Shown: one piece after another, positions 32,040-41,087 of the stretch
Layout: every line of letters starts with the position of its first letter
Numbering within the stretch: position 1 is the stretch's first letter
Assembly: GCA_016808115.1 (NCBI GenBank)
Contig: JAEQBH010000128.1
Location: forward strand, 62,001 to 126,000
Direction: 5' to 3'
Length of the DNA: 64,000 bases
From: Tetrastigma voinierianum
Taxonomy: Eukaryota; Streptophyta; Magnoliopsida; Vitales; Vitaceae
The notes under the pieces: model-generated
Told to the model about the DNA's origin: nothing
Databases searched by the model: none
The model's input: the letters and a program-made list of their open reading frames with translations, nothing else
Made by a program: the position numbers and the translations under genes

Positions 32040-33460
32040 GGATGATCAACCTCTTTTTCCACTTCTCAAGGTGATTATGGACTTAACCTCATCCATTCCC
32101 GACCCTACCTCATGGATCCCCTTAGGATTTGGAAGTGTTTGGGATGGGAACCTCCCTCCTTCTTGTCCCTCTAGCAGCTTGTTAATGTTTGTAATTGAAT
32201 ACTGTAGGTCATCAAATTTTTTATTCAGTGTTTTCTCGACAGTATCAATTCTTTGTGCCAATTGTACATTGGTTCCATTTTGGTCATTAACAAAATTGCC
32301 CACCACCTTACTCAAATTAGTACGACTTGTTCCTCTTCCGGAGAAGAGGATGGTGGTTGTTGTGGTATGAGGAGGAACCAAGCGAGGCTTGGCTCTGGTG
32401 GTACATAAGCGGGGGTTTGGTCTCCATGCGAGGATAGGATGATTCCTCAATTGGGATTGTAAGTATTCCCATATAAGACATTTGGTTGTTGGAGCTTGAA
32501 TTGTCCTACGGTGTGTGCACATTCGACATCAAATCCTTCAACTACTTGAGGGTCATGGAGCAGTGTTCTATTGGTTGTCTTGGAATTGAGAGGTATGCGA
32601 GATTAGGTTGTGCGGTGTTGTCGATCCTTGCCTGCACTTCATTATTGATTTTCCCTCCGGCTCCTACACCTTTCTAGCTAGAGTTGATAACCTAGCCCTC
32701 ATTTCCATCTCATCATTCAGTGCATGCAGCCACCACCTCTTTTGATTATTTGGTGGTTTCATCCTATCCGTTCTCTAGGGTTAAGCTCATCCCAACCCTT
32801 ATACAGAAGTTTGACCACGTAATTTAAAAAATCCATGGCTTCATCGAGGATGTTTGCTTAAAAGTCTCCCCAGCATGGTTTCTAAAAACTGCCTCATGGC
32901 CGGGAGACATACCACCATAGAAATTGGTTCACTAACATCCCATGTGTGTCAAAGCCATGGTGTGGACATGCAGCGATGGTCTCTAAAACCTCTCCAACCT
33001 TCAGTAGGACTTCTCACCTTCATGAGCTGCAAAGGTATAAATTTGCCTTTTCAAGTTGTTTGTCTTATGAGCACTGAAGAACTTTTTCAAGAACTCAGCC
33101 TGCAGCTCAGCCCAATCTCTTATGGTTCTAGGCCTCAATGAATTGAGCCATATCTTGGCCTTGTCCTTGAGGGTCAATGGAAATGCCTTTAGTTTCAGCA
33201 AATCCATATCCATCATGCCTTCCTTGAAGGTAGTGCATACCTCCTCAAAGTCCCTAAGATGTGTGTATGGATTTTCATTTTCCATACCATGGTATGTGGG
33301 GAATGGGGTACCAAATATGGCCTCAACGCTACGTCATCGACGGGAGAATGATCTGAGGATGGGGCACTAACTCTAGGAGGTGGATGTGATCCCTCATGGT
33401 TCTATATGCATTTGGATTCATAGGGGTTCACTGGTTGGCTCTGTTGTTCCTCGGGTATGG
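32040..33460 (-). pseudogene. R6 gag (Athila-like)
   Basis: In minus-strand order NENPYTHLRDFEEVCTTFK, LKAFPLTLKDKAKIWLNSLR and FLKKFFSAHKTNNLKRQIYT form one 94-codon frame (33285-33001). Decayed homologues of the R3 CPHHGFDTW segment follow in other frames (32880-32970). The C-terminal frame (32522-32046) contains TNLSKVVGNFVNDQN, a short coiled coil and EVKSIITLRSGK, which marks the gag-protease boundary. The domain order equals that of R3. Frameshifts between the segments make it a pseudogene. Confidence 0.85.
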
Positions 33461-33755
33461 GATCATGGTCTCGAGTTTGTGCCTTAACCTCACTAGCTAG
33501 GTCGGGTTGTGTACTAATCCTATTCGACTGCACGAAGTGTCTCTATCCCAGCATTGCATGCCGCAGTTGTTACACAATTGTAGAGACAACAAATAGAACC
33601 AACAAAAAGTGCTAAAAAAAATTAAAACTAATCTAACAAAAAGAAATAAAATTATTGAATGAAAAAAGCGAAGGCGAATCGGTCTGGAGTTCTTGTCAAG
33701 TCTTCAGAAAGCGTGGAGTTCTTTGCCGTGATATGCAGAAGATAAAGTTACCTTC

Positions 33756-33777
33756 ACTTGTGATGTGGATCACAAGT
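33756..33777. other. Perfect 9-bp stem, 4-nt loop near PBS, R6
   Basis: The stem and loop (ACTTGTGAT, GTGG, ATCACAAGT) are identical to 12931-12952 in R3. It lies 53 bases from the 5' LTR start at 33831. The sequence between it and the LTR, including the expected primer site (33800-33830), is strongly diverged. Confidence 0.8.
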
Positions 33778-33830
33778 ACTCTTCACTTTTACCATTAGTA
33801 GTCGGGCACCATCCGTGTGGCGTAAAATTT

Positions 33831-35565
33831 TGATTCGTGCCACAGTAGGCTGAGCTAAAATCAACAATATTTATATACCTAAGCTCCTACAACTGCCGTA
33901 GTCAAGCTCCTGCAGTATAGTGGTCTAGGGTCGAACACGGGGATGGGTTTTCTTCATAAAAATGGTTTGCATTAGGGCATGAAGGTAAGGCTTTCTATTT
34001 GGACTCTTTGGAATTTATTCAAAAACAGGGGAATGGTTTGAAAAACAGGAAATTGTAAGCGAAAGTTAAAAGCGGAAATTAACAATGAAGAAATTTACTT
34101 TGAAGATTTAGGTCACTAACTTGGCGACTAGAGGCCAGAACACATGTCCTCGGTTTGTATCCTCCTATGTGAGTCGACACAGGGATGTAGTTATGGCCTT
34201 TTGTTTACAACTAACATTCTTTATCATTTTTTGAGAACTCGTAAAGATCTAAGAATCACGAGTGCATCTCTCACCCGAGCCTTGAACCTAAAGCATGGAG
34301 TGATATTGACTGAAGGTAGTAAAGACCATCTAAGAATCACGGTGCATCTCTCACCCAGAGCAGCGAACCTGCTTATGGAAAGTGATAGCCAAAACAATAA
34401 AAGCAAATGTTATTTAACCTAATTTGAAGAACCTAACATGTGAATATTACCTCATAAACGAGTAAGGACCATCTAAAAACCCCACAGTACCTCGTCACTA
34501 TTGGATCACAAAGCATGGAGAGTATTGACCAAGACAATAACATCCTATGTTATGCAATGAGTTTTGAAGATAAGGGCCATAAATACACTACCCATAACTT
34601 TTAGTACATAGGGACAACATGCCAACCCTGCACTTGAAGCTAAGCTTCCTTCCTCTTCAAAGGAAGGAAACATGAACATCTCTTGGTGTAAATCTTCAAG
34701 GGTGTGGCAGGCCGGGAAAGTGAAAGAAAGAAGAGAGAAAGAAGAGAGAGAAGAGAAAATAAAGCAAAACTAAAATAAAAACAATTTATTTACAAGTAAA
34801 AACTTACAACTATTCTCCCCCAACTGATGCTTGAAATTGTTGCTTAGGTTTACAAAACAAGAGGGGCTTTATATAGGCCTCCTCAAGGTATGAAAATACC
34901 AAAAACCCTAATAACTAAGCTAAGTTATAGGATAGGAGAGTAATTCACCAAGTTTGGAAGGCGGTTGCATTAATTACAAAGGATGACAAGGCTGAATTTA
35001 TTCTGAGGGAGGAATTTCGCTAATTAGCGAATTTGCAAGGAGATGCGAGTAGCAAGGGTTGAATTTGGCAAGGGTTGCGAGCTAGCTAGCTAGCGAAGCT
35101 AAATAAACTGCAAATTTTAGATAATGAGCCATAATGCTTGATGCGATTTGCTAGCGAATTTCGCAATGTGTCTTTGAGATGCGGCTTGTTTATACAGGTT
35201 GCGAGAGTCACTGGGGTTGACGGTTGTATAGCAGTGCGAATTTACTGTTTCTTCAATTCTGCATTCCTCTAAATCTGTCTTCATTGCATCTCATTTTCTT
35301 CACTTTGCCTTTGTTTTCCATTGATTTTTGGGCTTGTTGATGGCTGAGACTAAAATTCCAACCTCTTGATCGATCATTTGCATTGAGGTTGAAGTTCAAA
35401 TGTGTATAAAAGTCTACAAAACAACCAAAAACACCCTCAAATTGGCATAAGTGCTACTAAGATGACATGAACACTTCAATTGGGATAAATGACATGATTA
35501 ATGATCAAAAAGCACTCAAAACCTATCTAATATAGGGTTCAAAATTGCACTTTTGAGCCTTGTCA
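33831..35565 (-). repeat. R6 5' LTR
   Basis: It is 1735 bp, from TGATTCG to CTTGTCA, collinear with the 3' LTR at 25514-27256. A TATA-like CCTATATAAAG lies on the minus strand at 34867-34877. The U5 tRNA-Asp-like module is at 33914-33938. The adjoining primer site is not recognisable as tRNA-Asp, unlike in R3, so it has decayed or differs. Confidence 0.85.
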
Positions 35566-36390
35566 TACCTGACCAGTACATATTTTTATAAAAGCAGGTG
35601 TTTACCGACGCGGCCAGCGGGATCGTGGAATGGTCGTTATCTATGCATCGAAAGCATATGTTAAATTCGATAAGGGCTAAAATGCAAAATGATAATGAGA
35701 ATGAAAAAATGCATGATTTATGATCTAAATGATTTGTTGCACATGAAAATGCATAGTTTGAGATGACCAATGAATTGTAATTGATGGAAATATATCTTTA
35801 TGTATGTATTGTACTGCATTGGTCATTTAAGAAAGTATAAAAGCATTGTCTTATGAAATTGCATGATTTGATTTAAACTGAAATAAAAAGAGAATTGTAT
35901 AGAACCACTAAGCATGAAAATGCTTAGCGTGTTGTTTTTAATCACGGCGTAGGTACCGAGTGATAGACAGGGATTGAAAGTGGATCCAAGGTCGAGGAGC
36001 TCAGAGTCATCTAGAAAGTTCACGGAGTATGATCCGTCACATGCATTCTCATCAATTTTGAGCATGACATTGTTTCGTAAATAAAAGGAGTTCAACTCCG
36101 AAATTATTTTTGTACCTATATCTAAATACGATTTTGGATATTATGTTGTAAATGGCATAAAATGCCATTTTTGGAAAAATGCATATTTTGTAAAGAAATT
36201 GCATTGAATTTTTAAATGTTTATGGGCTTGTCCCCGAGTGAAATAAACTTCGCAAAGAATTGAGAGCAGCTTCGTTTATATTAATGAAATGTATTTTCTA
36301 AATGGATTTGATTAATGGCTTCGATTCGAGGGCGTCTTGGAGTTTCGATTCGATATGTAGGGTCGAGGCTAGGGCAAGGGAGTCGCTACA
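35566..36390 (+). repeat. R5 5' LTR, second part
   Basis: It continues the LTR after R6 and is collinear with 43005-43831. It ends GTCGCTACA at 36390, matching GTCGTTACA of the 3' LTR. The small reverse frames (35516-36095) have counterparts in the 3' LTR but no family motif. Confidence 0.8.
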
Positions 36391-36396
36391 TTTAAG

Positions 36397-36408
36397 TGGT
36401 ATTAGAGC
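36397..36408 (+). other. Primer-binding site (initiator tRNA-Met), R5
   Basis: TGGTATTAGAGC has one change from TGGTATCAGAGC and lies six bases after the LTR end. Confidence 0.85.
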
Positions 36409-36548
36409 TTAGGTTTAGGCAGTTCTACAAAATGATTTTGAAATTGTTTGTAAATGATCTTGAAAATTTTTTTATGACATGCATTGCATTTGCATATAAA
36501 GGATGACATGACTCTCATGCGGATCTTGTTGGTCTTAATAGGTCAAGC

Positions 36549-37735
36549 ATGGATAGTTCAGGACTCCATAGGGTCAGAGGTGACTCAGGAAGTCGCCTAA
36601 ATGGCCCTTCTAGTGTGGATGGTGGGCAAGCATCCCATGCTCCACCAATGAACGACCAAGGTCAAGCGACAGGAGGTGCTATGGATATTCTCCAGAAGAT
36701 AGCTCAAGCATTTATATCAAAACGACGCAACCGGTATGGTTAACCTCGGCCCAGTCAACCATAGAGAGAATGACAAAATATCCAACCCACATGGATTTCA
36801 TGGGAAGAAAGATGATGAGACTTCCATGAGCGGAAAATTGGCTCTGAAAAATTGAAGAATCTTTGCGGCAAATGCATTGCACACAGGAGGAGAACCCAGA
36901 GTGTGTGACTTCTTTACTACGGGGATGGGAAAAAACATGGGTGGTGGCTTTCTGTGACTAGGACCGCACCAATGAATGGTATTACATGGGAGTTCTTCCT
37001 GACATAATTCAAGAAGCAATATGTGGGTCGCATTTATCTGAGCAATATGAGACGAGAGTTTCATAATCTGAAGTAAAGACAGATGAGTGTGACAGAATAT
37101 CAGAGGGAATTCACCCAATTGAGCAAGTACGCTCCCGAAATGCTAGTGACCGAGGAAGAAAAGTGTCGCAAGTTTGAGGATGGCCTTAATGATTATATTC
37201 AAGCCCATGTCATAGGATTCTGCCTTGATGATTTTTCTAAGATTGTGACATGTGCTTTAAATGTTGAAAGAGTGAAGAAAGAAGAATATGAAATAAAAAA
37301 AGAAAGAGAAGCGGTGTAAGAGAAAAACCTGGACGGTCGAGTTCGTATCGGCATCGAGAATAAAGTTTGAGGAGTCCACGGGGTTCTAGTCAAACCTCCT
37401 GAACATGGACCGACCAGTTCAGGTAGTAAGACTATTCTCTGGCAGTCGGGTTCACTAGTGCGCAGGGAGGTTCTTCGAGAGGGCCAATTCCTCCTTATTG
37501 CACACATTGTGGGAGGAGTATAAAGGAGAGTGTTGGAGACTAACAGGTGCTTGTTTGGCTTGTGGATCCAATGAGCATAAGATAAAAGATTGTCCTAGAG
37601 CTCGTTCCTTCACATCACCCTGGACTGAGGGTGCAGTTTCAGCAGTACAAAAGAGCAACAAGGAAAACAAGAGTATTGCATCACCAAGTGCACCGAGACA
37701 AGCGACACAGACTATGGGTAGATAGGATGCTCGTG
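36549..37735 (+). pseudogene. R5 gag with zinc knuckle
   Basis: The ATG at 36549 (MDSSGLHRVRG) starts gag. After frameshifts the capsid domain is clear: NGITWEFFL, FKKQYVGRIYLSNMRREFHN, then from 37083 MSVTEYQREFTQLSKYAPEM, EEKCRKFEDGLNDYIQAHV and a basic linker to 37320. A CCHC zinc knuckle, C-LA-C-GSNE-H-KIKD-C, lies at 37552-37593 in another frame. The TEYQREF and EEKCRKFEDGL motifs are standard for plant gypsy gag. Stops fall at 36741 and around 37010 and 37078, so no intact capsid can be made. Confidence 0.85.
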
Positions 37736-37814
37736 CTCCGTCTAGAGCATATGTAATGAAGGCAGTGGAAGACAAAGACGCACCGGATGTGATAGTCGGT
37801 AAATTTTTTTCTTT

Positions 37815-38130
37815 GAGACTTAAATATGTATGCATTGATTGATCCGGGTTCAGCTTATTCTTACATTTGTGCGCGCCATTCCGAGGAGTTTAATTGGTTT
37901 ACGAAGAGTGAAAGCCGTTATGATATCTTAGTGACAAATCCACTTGGGCATAGTGTCATTGTGAATAGAGTTTGCAGAGATTGCCCCATCAGAATATGAG
38001 AGTTTGAGTTTCCAGGAGACTTGATCGAGTTATCATTCAGAGAGTTTGATGTGATATTAGGGATGGATTGGTTGTCCTGACACCAAGTGGTTGTTGATTG
38101 TAGAATAAAGAGAGTGACCTTAAGGACACT
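37815..38130 (+). pseudogene. R5 aspartic protease
   Basis: ALIDPGSAYSYIC contains the active-site Asp at 37841 in the variant Asp-Pro-Gly. Further on VNRVCRDCPI and LIELSFREFDVILGMDWLS (to about 38078) give the second conserved block. Stops follow PIRI (about 37998) and MDWLS (about 38079). The frame then merges with the RT linker (VVDCRIKRVTLRT). The domain would mature the polyprotein. Confidence 0.8.
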
Positions 38131-39040
38131 GAGTGGCGAGGAAGTGACTTTTATCGACGAGAGGTGGAACCACTTCTCTAATGTGATAGATACAAAAAAG
38201 GCGGAGCCTAGTTTATCAAACATCCCTACAGTTAGTGACTATCCGGATGTGTTTTCGGAGGGGTTTTTAGGATTGCCTCCACACAGAGAGATTGAGTTTG
38301 CAATTGACGTTGTTCCGGGTGCCACTCCGGCATCCATTACACCGTATAGAATGGCTACAGTGGAGTTAAAAGAATTGAAGCTTCAGTTGCAAGAATTGTT
38401 AGAGAAAGGATTTATTCGTCCGAGTGTATCACCATGGGGAGCTCCAATGCTCTTTGTCAAGAAGAAAGATGGTACGCTTCAGTTGTGTGTTGATTATAGG
38501 CAAGCGAACAAGATGGCCGATGAAAACAGTATACGTACCGAGTTGATGACTTGTTCAACCAATTGAAAGGTGCAAGTGTCTTTTCGAAGATTGACTTGCT
38601 ATCTGGTTATCATCGACTAAGGATTAAGGATACAGATGTGCATAAGACGACGTTCAGAACGCGGTATGGACATTATGAGTTCCTTGTAATGCCGTTTGGG
38701 TTGACAAATGCACCAGCGGCTTTCATGGACTTAATGAATCGTGTTTTTCGGAATGTATGAATCATTTTGTCGTGGTGTTTATATCGACATCCTTGTGTAT
38801 TCAAAGGATCGGGAAAATCATGATACGCACCTTTGGGTAGTGCTAGAAACCTTGAGAAATGAAAGGTTATATGCAAAATTGAGCAAATGTGAATTTTGGT
38901 TGAGAGAAGTGTCTTTCCTTGGACACATTGTATCAGAAGAAGGAATTCAAGTGGATTCAAAGAAGGTAGAGGTGATTATTGAATGGAAACCACCAAGAAA
39001 TGTTACAGAAGTGCGTAGTTTCCTGGGACTGGCAGGTTAC
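38087..39040 (+). pseudogene. R5 reverse transcriptase
   Basis: The 159-codon frame (38087-38566) runs from the protease tail through DYPDVFSEGFLGLPPHREIE, ITPYRMATVELKELK, GFIRPSVSPWGAPMLFVKKK and LQLCVDYRQANKM. A frameshift leads to GASVFSKIDLLSGYHRLRI, FRTRYGHYEFLVMPFGLTNA and PAAFMDLMNRVFR (38551-38758). A third frame has YIDILVYSK (38780 on), where the family has FIDDILVYSK. One codon of the catalytic Asp-Asp pair is deleted. The connection region SFLGHIVSEEGIQVD and VRSFLGLAGYY follows. The enzyme is dead both by frame and by active site. Confidence 0.9.
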
Positions 39041-39660
39041 TACAAAGGATTTGTTAAGGGGTTTTCAATGATCGCAGCCCTAATGACAAGATTACTCCAG
39101 AAAAATGTAAAGTTTGAGAGGAGTGAAAAGTGCCAAGTAAGTTTTGATAAGTTGAAAGCATTCTTGACTGAGGCATTGGTTCTTACTCAACCGACCTACG
39201 GTAAAGAATATGTGATATTTAGCGATGCGTCATTAAATGGACTCGGATGCATCCTTATGCAAGAGGGTAAGGTGGTAGCTTACGCTTCAAGACAGTTGAA
39301 GCCGTAGGAAAAGAATTACCCTACGCATGATTTGGAATTGGCTGCAATTGTGTTTGCGTTGAAAATATGGAGACGTGCAATACTACGAGGAAAAGTGTTT
39401 CGCTACACCCGTCACAAGAGTCTTAAATGTTGCTCTCTAGCGAGGCTTAACTTGGTTTAAACGTAGATGGATGAAATTGATAAAAGACTATAATTTGCGC
39501 GATTGACTATCACACGGGAAGGCCCGATGTGTGGCGACACTTTGAGTAGAAAGACATTACCAAGCGCTTGACGTTGAATGCTCATTGTCACTATCGAGAC
39601 GACGGTGCAATAGTAGCGAGGAATTAGTAGCAAAGCGGATTTGTTAGACCAGAGTACTAG
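39041..39660 (+). pseudogene. R5 RNase H
   Basis: The frame continues FERSEKCQVSFDKLKAFL, ALVLTQPTYGKEYVIFSDAS and LGCILMQEGKVVAYASRQLK, with the first catalytic Asp in FSDAS (about 39220). A stop at 39307 replaces a residue in KP-EKNYPTHDLELAAIVFAL, and after that frames change repeatedly (39380-39660, remnants of the TDHKSLKY and LNxRQRRW blocks). It would have degraded the RNA strand during reverse transcription. Confidence 0.85.
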
Positions 39661-40595
39661 AGCTGAATGATGAGAAAATTTACCCACGCCATAATGATTC
39701 AGATTGGAGAGGGAAAAGAAATCGAGTTTTCAGTAAAGGAAGATGGATCCTTGTATTATAAAGATCGAGTTTGTGTACCCAATGATAGTGAATTGAAGAA
39801 AGCCATCCTAGAAGAGGCACACAGGGGATCTTTTGCTATGCATCCAGGTAGCACAAAGATGTATCAAGATTTAAAGGTTCTGTACTGGTGGTCCAGAATG
39901 AAAAGAGATGTTTCATAATTTGTGACCAAGTGTTTAGTGTCAAAAGTGAGAGAGCGAGCATCAGTTCCTTCGGGATTGTGCGACTATCGGAATCTGGGAG
40001 TAAGTAAGGATGAATCCGCCATGGATTTGTGGTTGGGTTACCATTAACAGGAGGAGCATGGCTCGATTTGGAGTCGTAGTAGATTGACCAGTTAACTCAC
40101 TTCCTACGGTGAGAGCGGAGCTATTCGCTTGATAAACTGCGAGTTGTACATCGAAATGGTTGGTTGCATGGGATTTCAATATCCATTATTTCAGATCGAG
40201 ATCCGAGGTTTACTTCGAGATTTTGGGGAAAATTGCAAGAGGCCTTGGGCACTCGACTGAATTTCAGTACAGTGTTCCACCCGCAGACGAATGGATAATT
40301 TGAGAGAGTGATCCAAATTCTGGAAGATATGTTAAGGAGTTGTGTGATCGATTATGAGGGTAGTTGAGATCGACACATTCTGTGCCTTTGTAATACGACA
40401 ACGGAGTTTCAATCGAGTATTGGAATGGCGCCTTACAGGCTTTATATGGAAAATGTAGAACACCGTTGTGTTGGAATGAGGTGAAACGAAAAGAATGTGA
40501 TTGGCCGGAAGGCTCGATACGGGAGGCGAAGAAAAGTGAAAATGATTAAAGAAAGATTGAAAGTGGCCCTGGAGTAGACGAAATCATATGCCGAC
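39661..40595 (+). pseudogene. R5 integrase, zinc and catalytic domains
   Basis: A frame from 39667 gives the N-terminal zinc domain: EEAHRGSFAMHPGSTKMYQD and YWWSRMKRDVS. A stop and the segment TKCLVSK follow. The usual TKCLVCQK lost two bases, which removes the second Cys of the HHCC site. The catalytic core is fragmented, but ISDRDPRF-like (about 40190-40220), FSTVFHPQTNG (40265-40300) and ERVIQILEDML (40309-40340) blocks show the second Asp and the Glu of the D,D(35)E triad. SFQSSIGMAPY (40410-40440) follows. Confidence 0.8.
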
Positions 40596-41087
40596 ATGAA
40601 AAGAAAAGATATTCGATATGAGGTTGGCGAAAAAGTGTTTTTGAAAGTATTGCCTTGGAAGAAGGTGATGAGATTTGGGAAAAAGGGCAAGTTGAGCCCT
40701 AGATTTATTGGGCCCTATGAAGTGATCAAAAAAGTGGGTCTAGTGGCATATCATTTGGCATTACCTTCGGAATTGGAAAAGATCCATGATGTGGTTCACG
40801 TGTCCATGATACGAATGCGATCGGACGAGTCACATGTAGAATCTCTTAGGAACAGATTGAGGTTGAGACCAGATTTGACCTATGAGGAAGAGCCAATAGA
40901 GATTTTAGCTCGTGAGGTGAAAGAATTGCGGAACAAGCGAATCCCACTAGTCAAAGTGCGGTGGAGAAACCACAAAACCGAGGAAGCCACATGGGAAAGC
41001 GAAGAAGTTATGTGGCATCAATATCCCCAACTGTTCAATGAAGGTAATTTTGAGGAGGAAATTTTCTTAAGGAGGGGAGAGTTGTAA
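40596..41087 (+). pseudogene. R5 integrase C terminus and chromodomain-like tail
   Basis: The open frame of 163 codons contains the GPY/F block (KGKLSPRFIGPYEVIKKVGL), YHLALPSELEKIHDVVHVSM, then a tail with RPDLTYEEEPIEILAREVKE and RNKRIPLVKVRWRNHKTEEA followed by TWESEE. Spacing from GPY/F to this Trp-rich tail and the WRNH...TWE pattern fit a chromodomain-like module of plant chromoviruses (Tekay/Del type, inferred), which directs integration to heterochromatin. The frame ends at 41087 and overlaps the 3' LTR start (41083) by five bases. It is the best-preserved piece of the element. Confidence 0.85.
41068..41082 (+). other. Polypurine tract, R5
   Basis: AAGGAGGGGAGAG immediately precedes the 3' LTR start TGTAACGCCC. 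It overlaps the end of the integrase frame. Confidence 0.85.

Larger units (their letters stand above)
25514..35565 (-). mobile_element. R6: Athila-like element with extra ORF, in R5 LTR
   Basis: Two direct LTRs (25514-27256 and 33831-35565) start TGATTCGTGCC and end in TCA. Flanks are TACAC and TACCT, an imperfect 5-bp duplication, and removing the element restores the R5 LTR. On the minus strand the order is 5' LTR, leader hairpin, gag, protease, a GC-rich transposon-domain ORF and 3' LTR. There is no RT or integrase, so it would need an autonomous partner. The LTRs look more alike than those of R3, which suggests a younger insertion (not measured). Confidence 0.85.
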
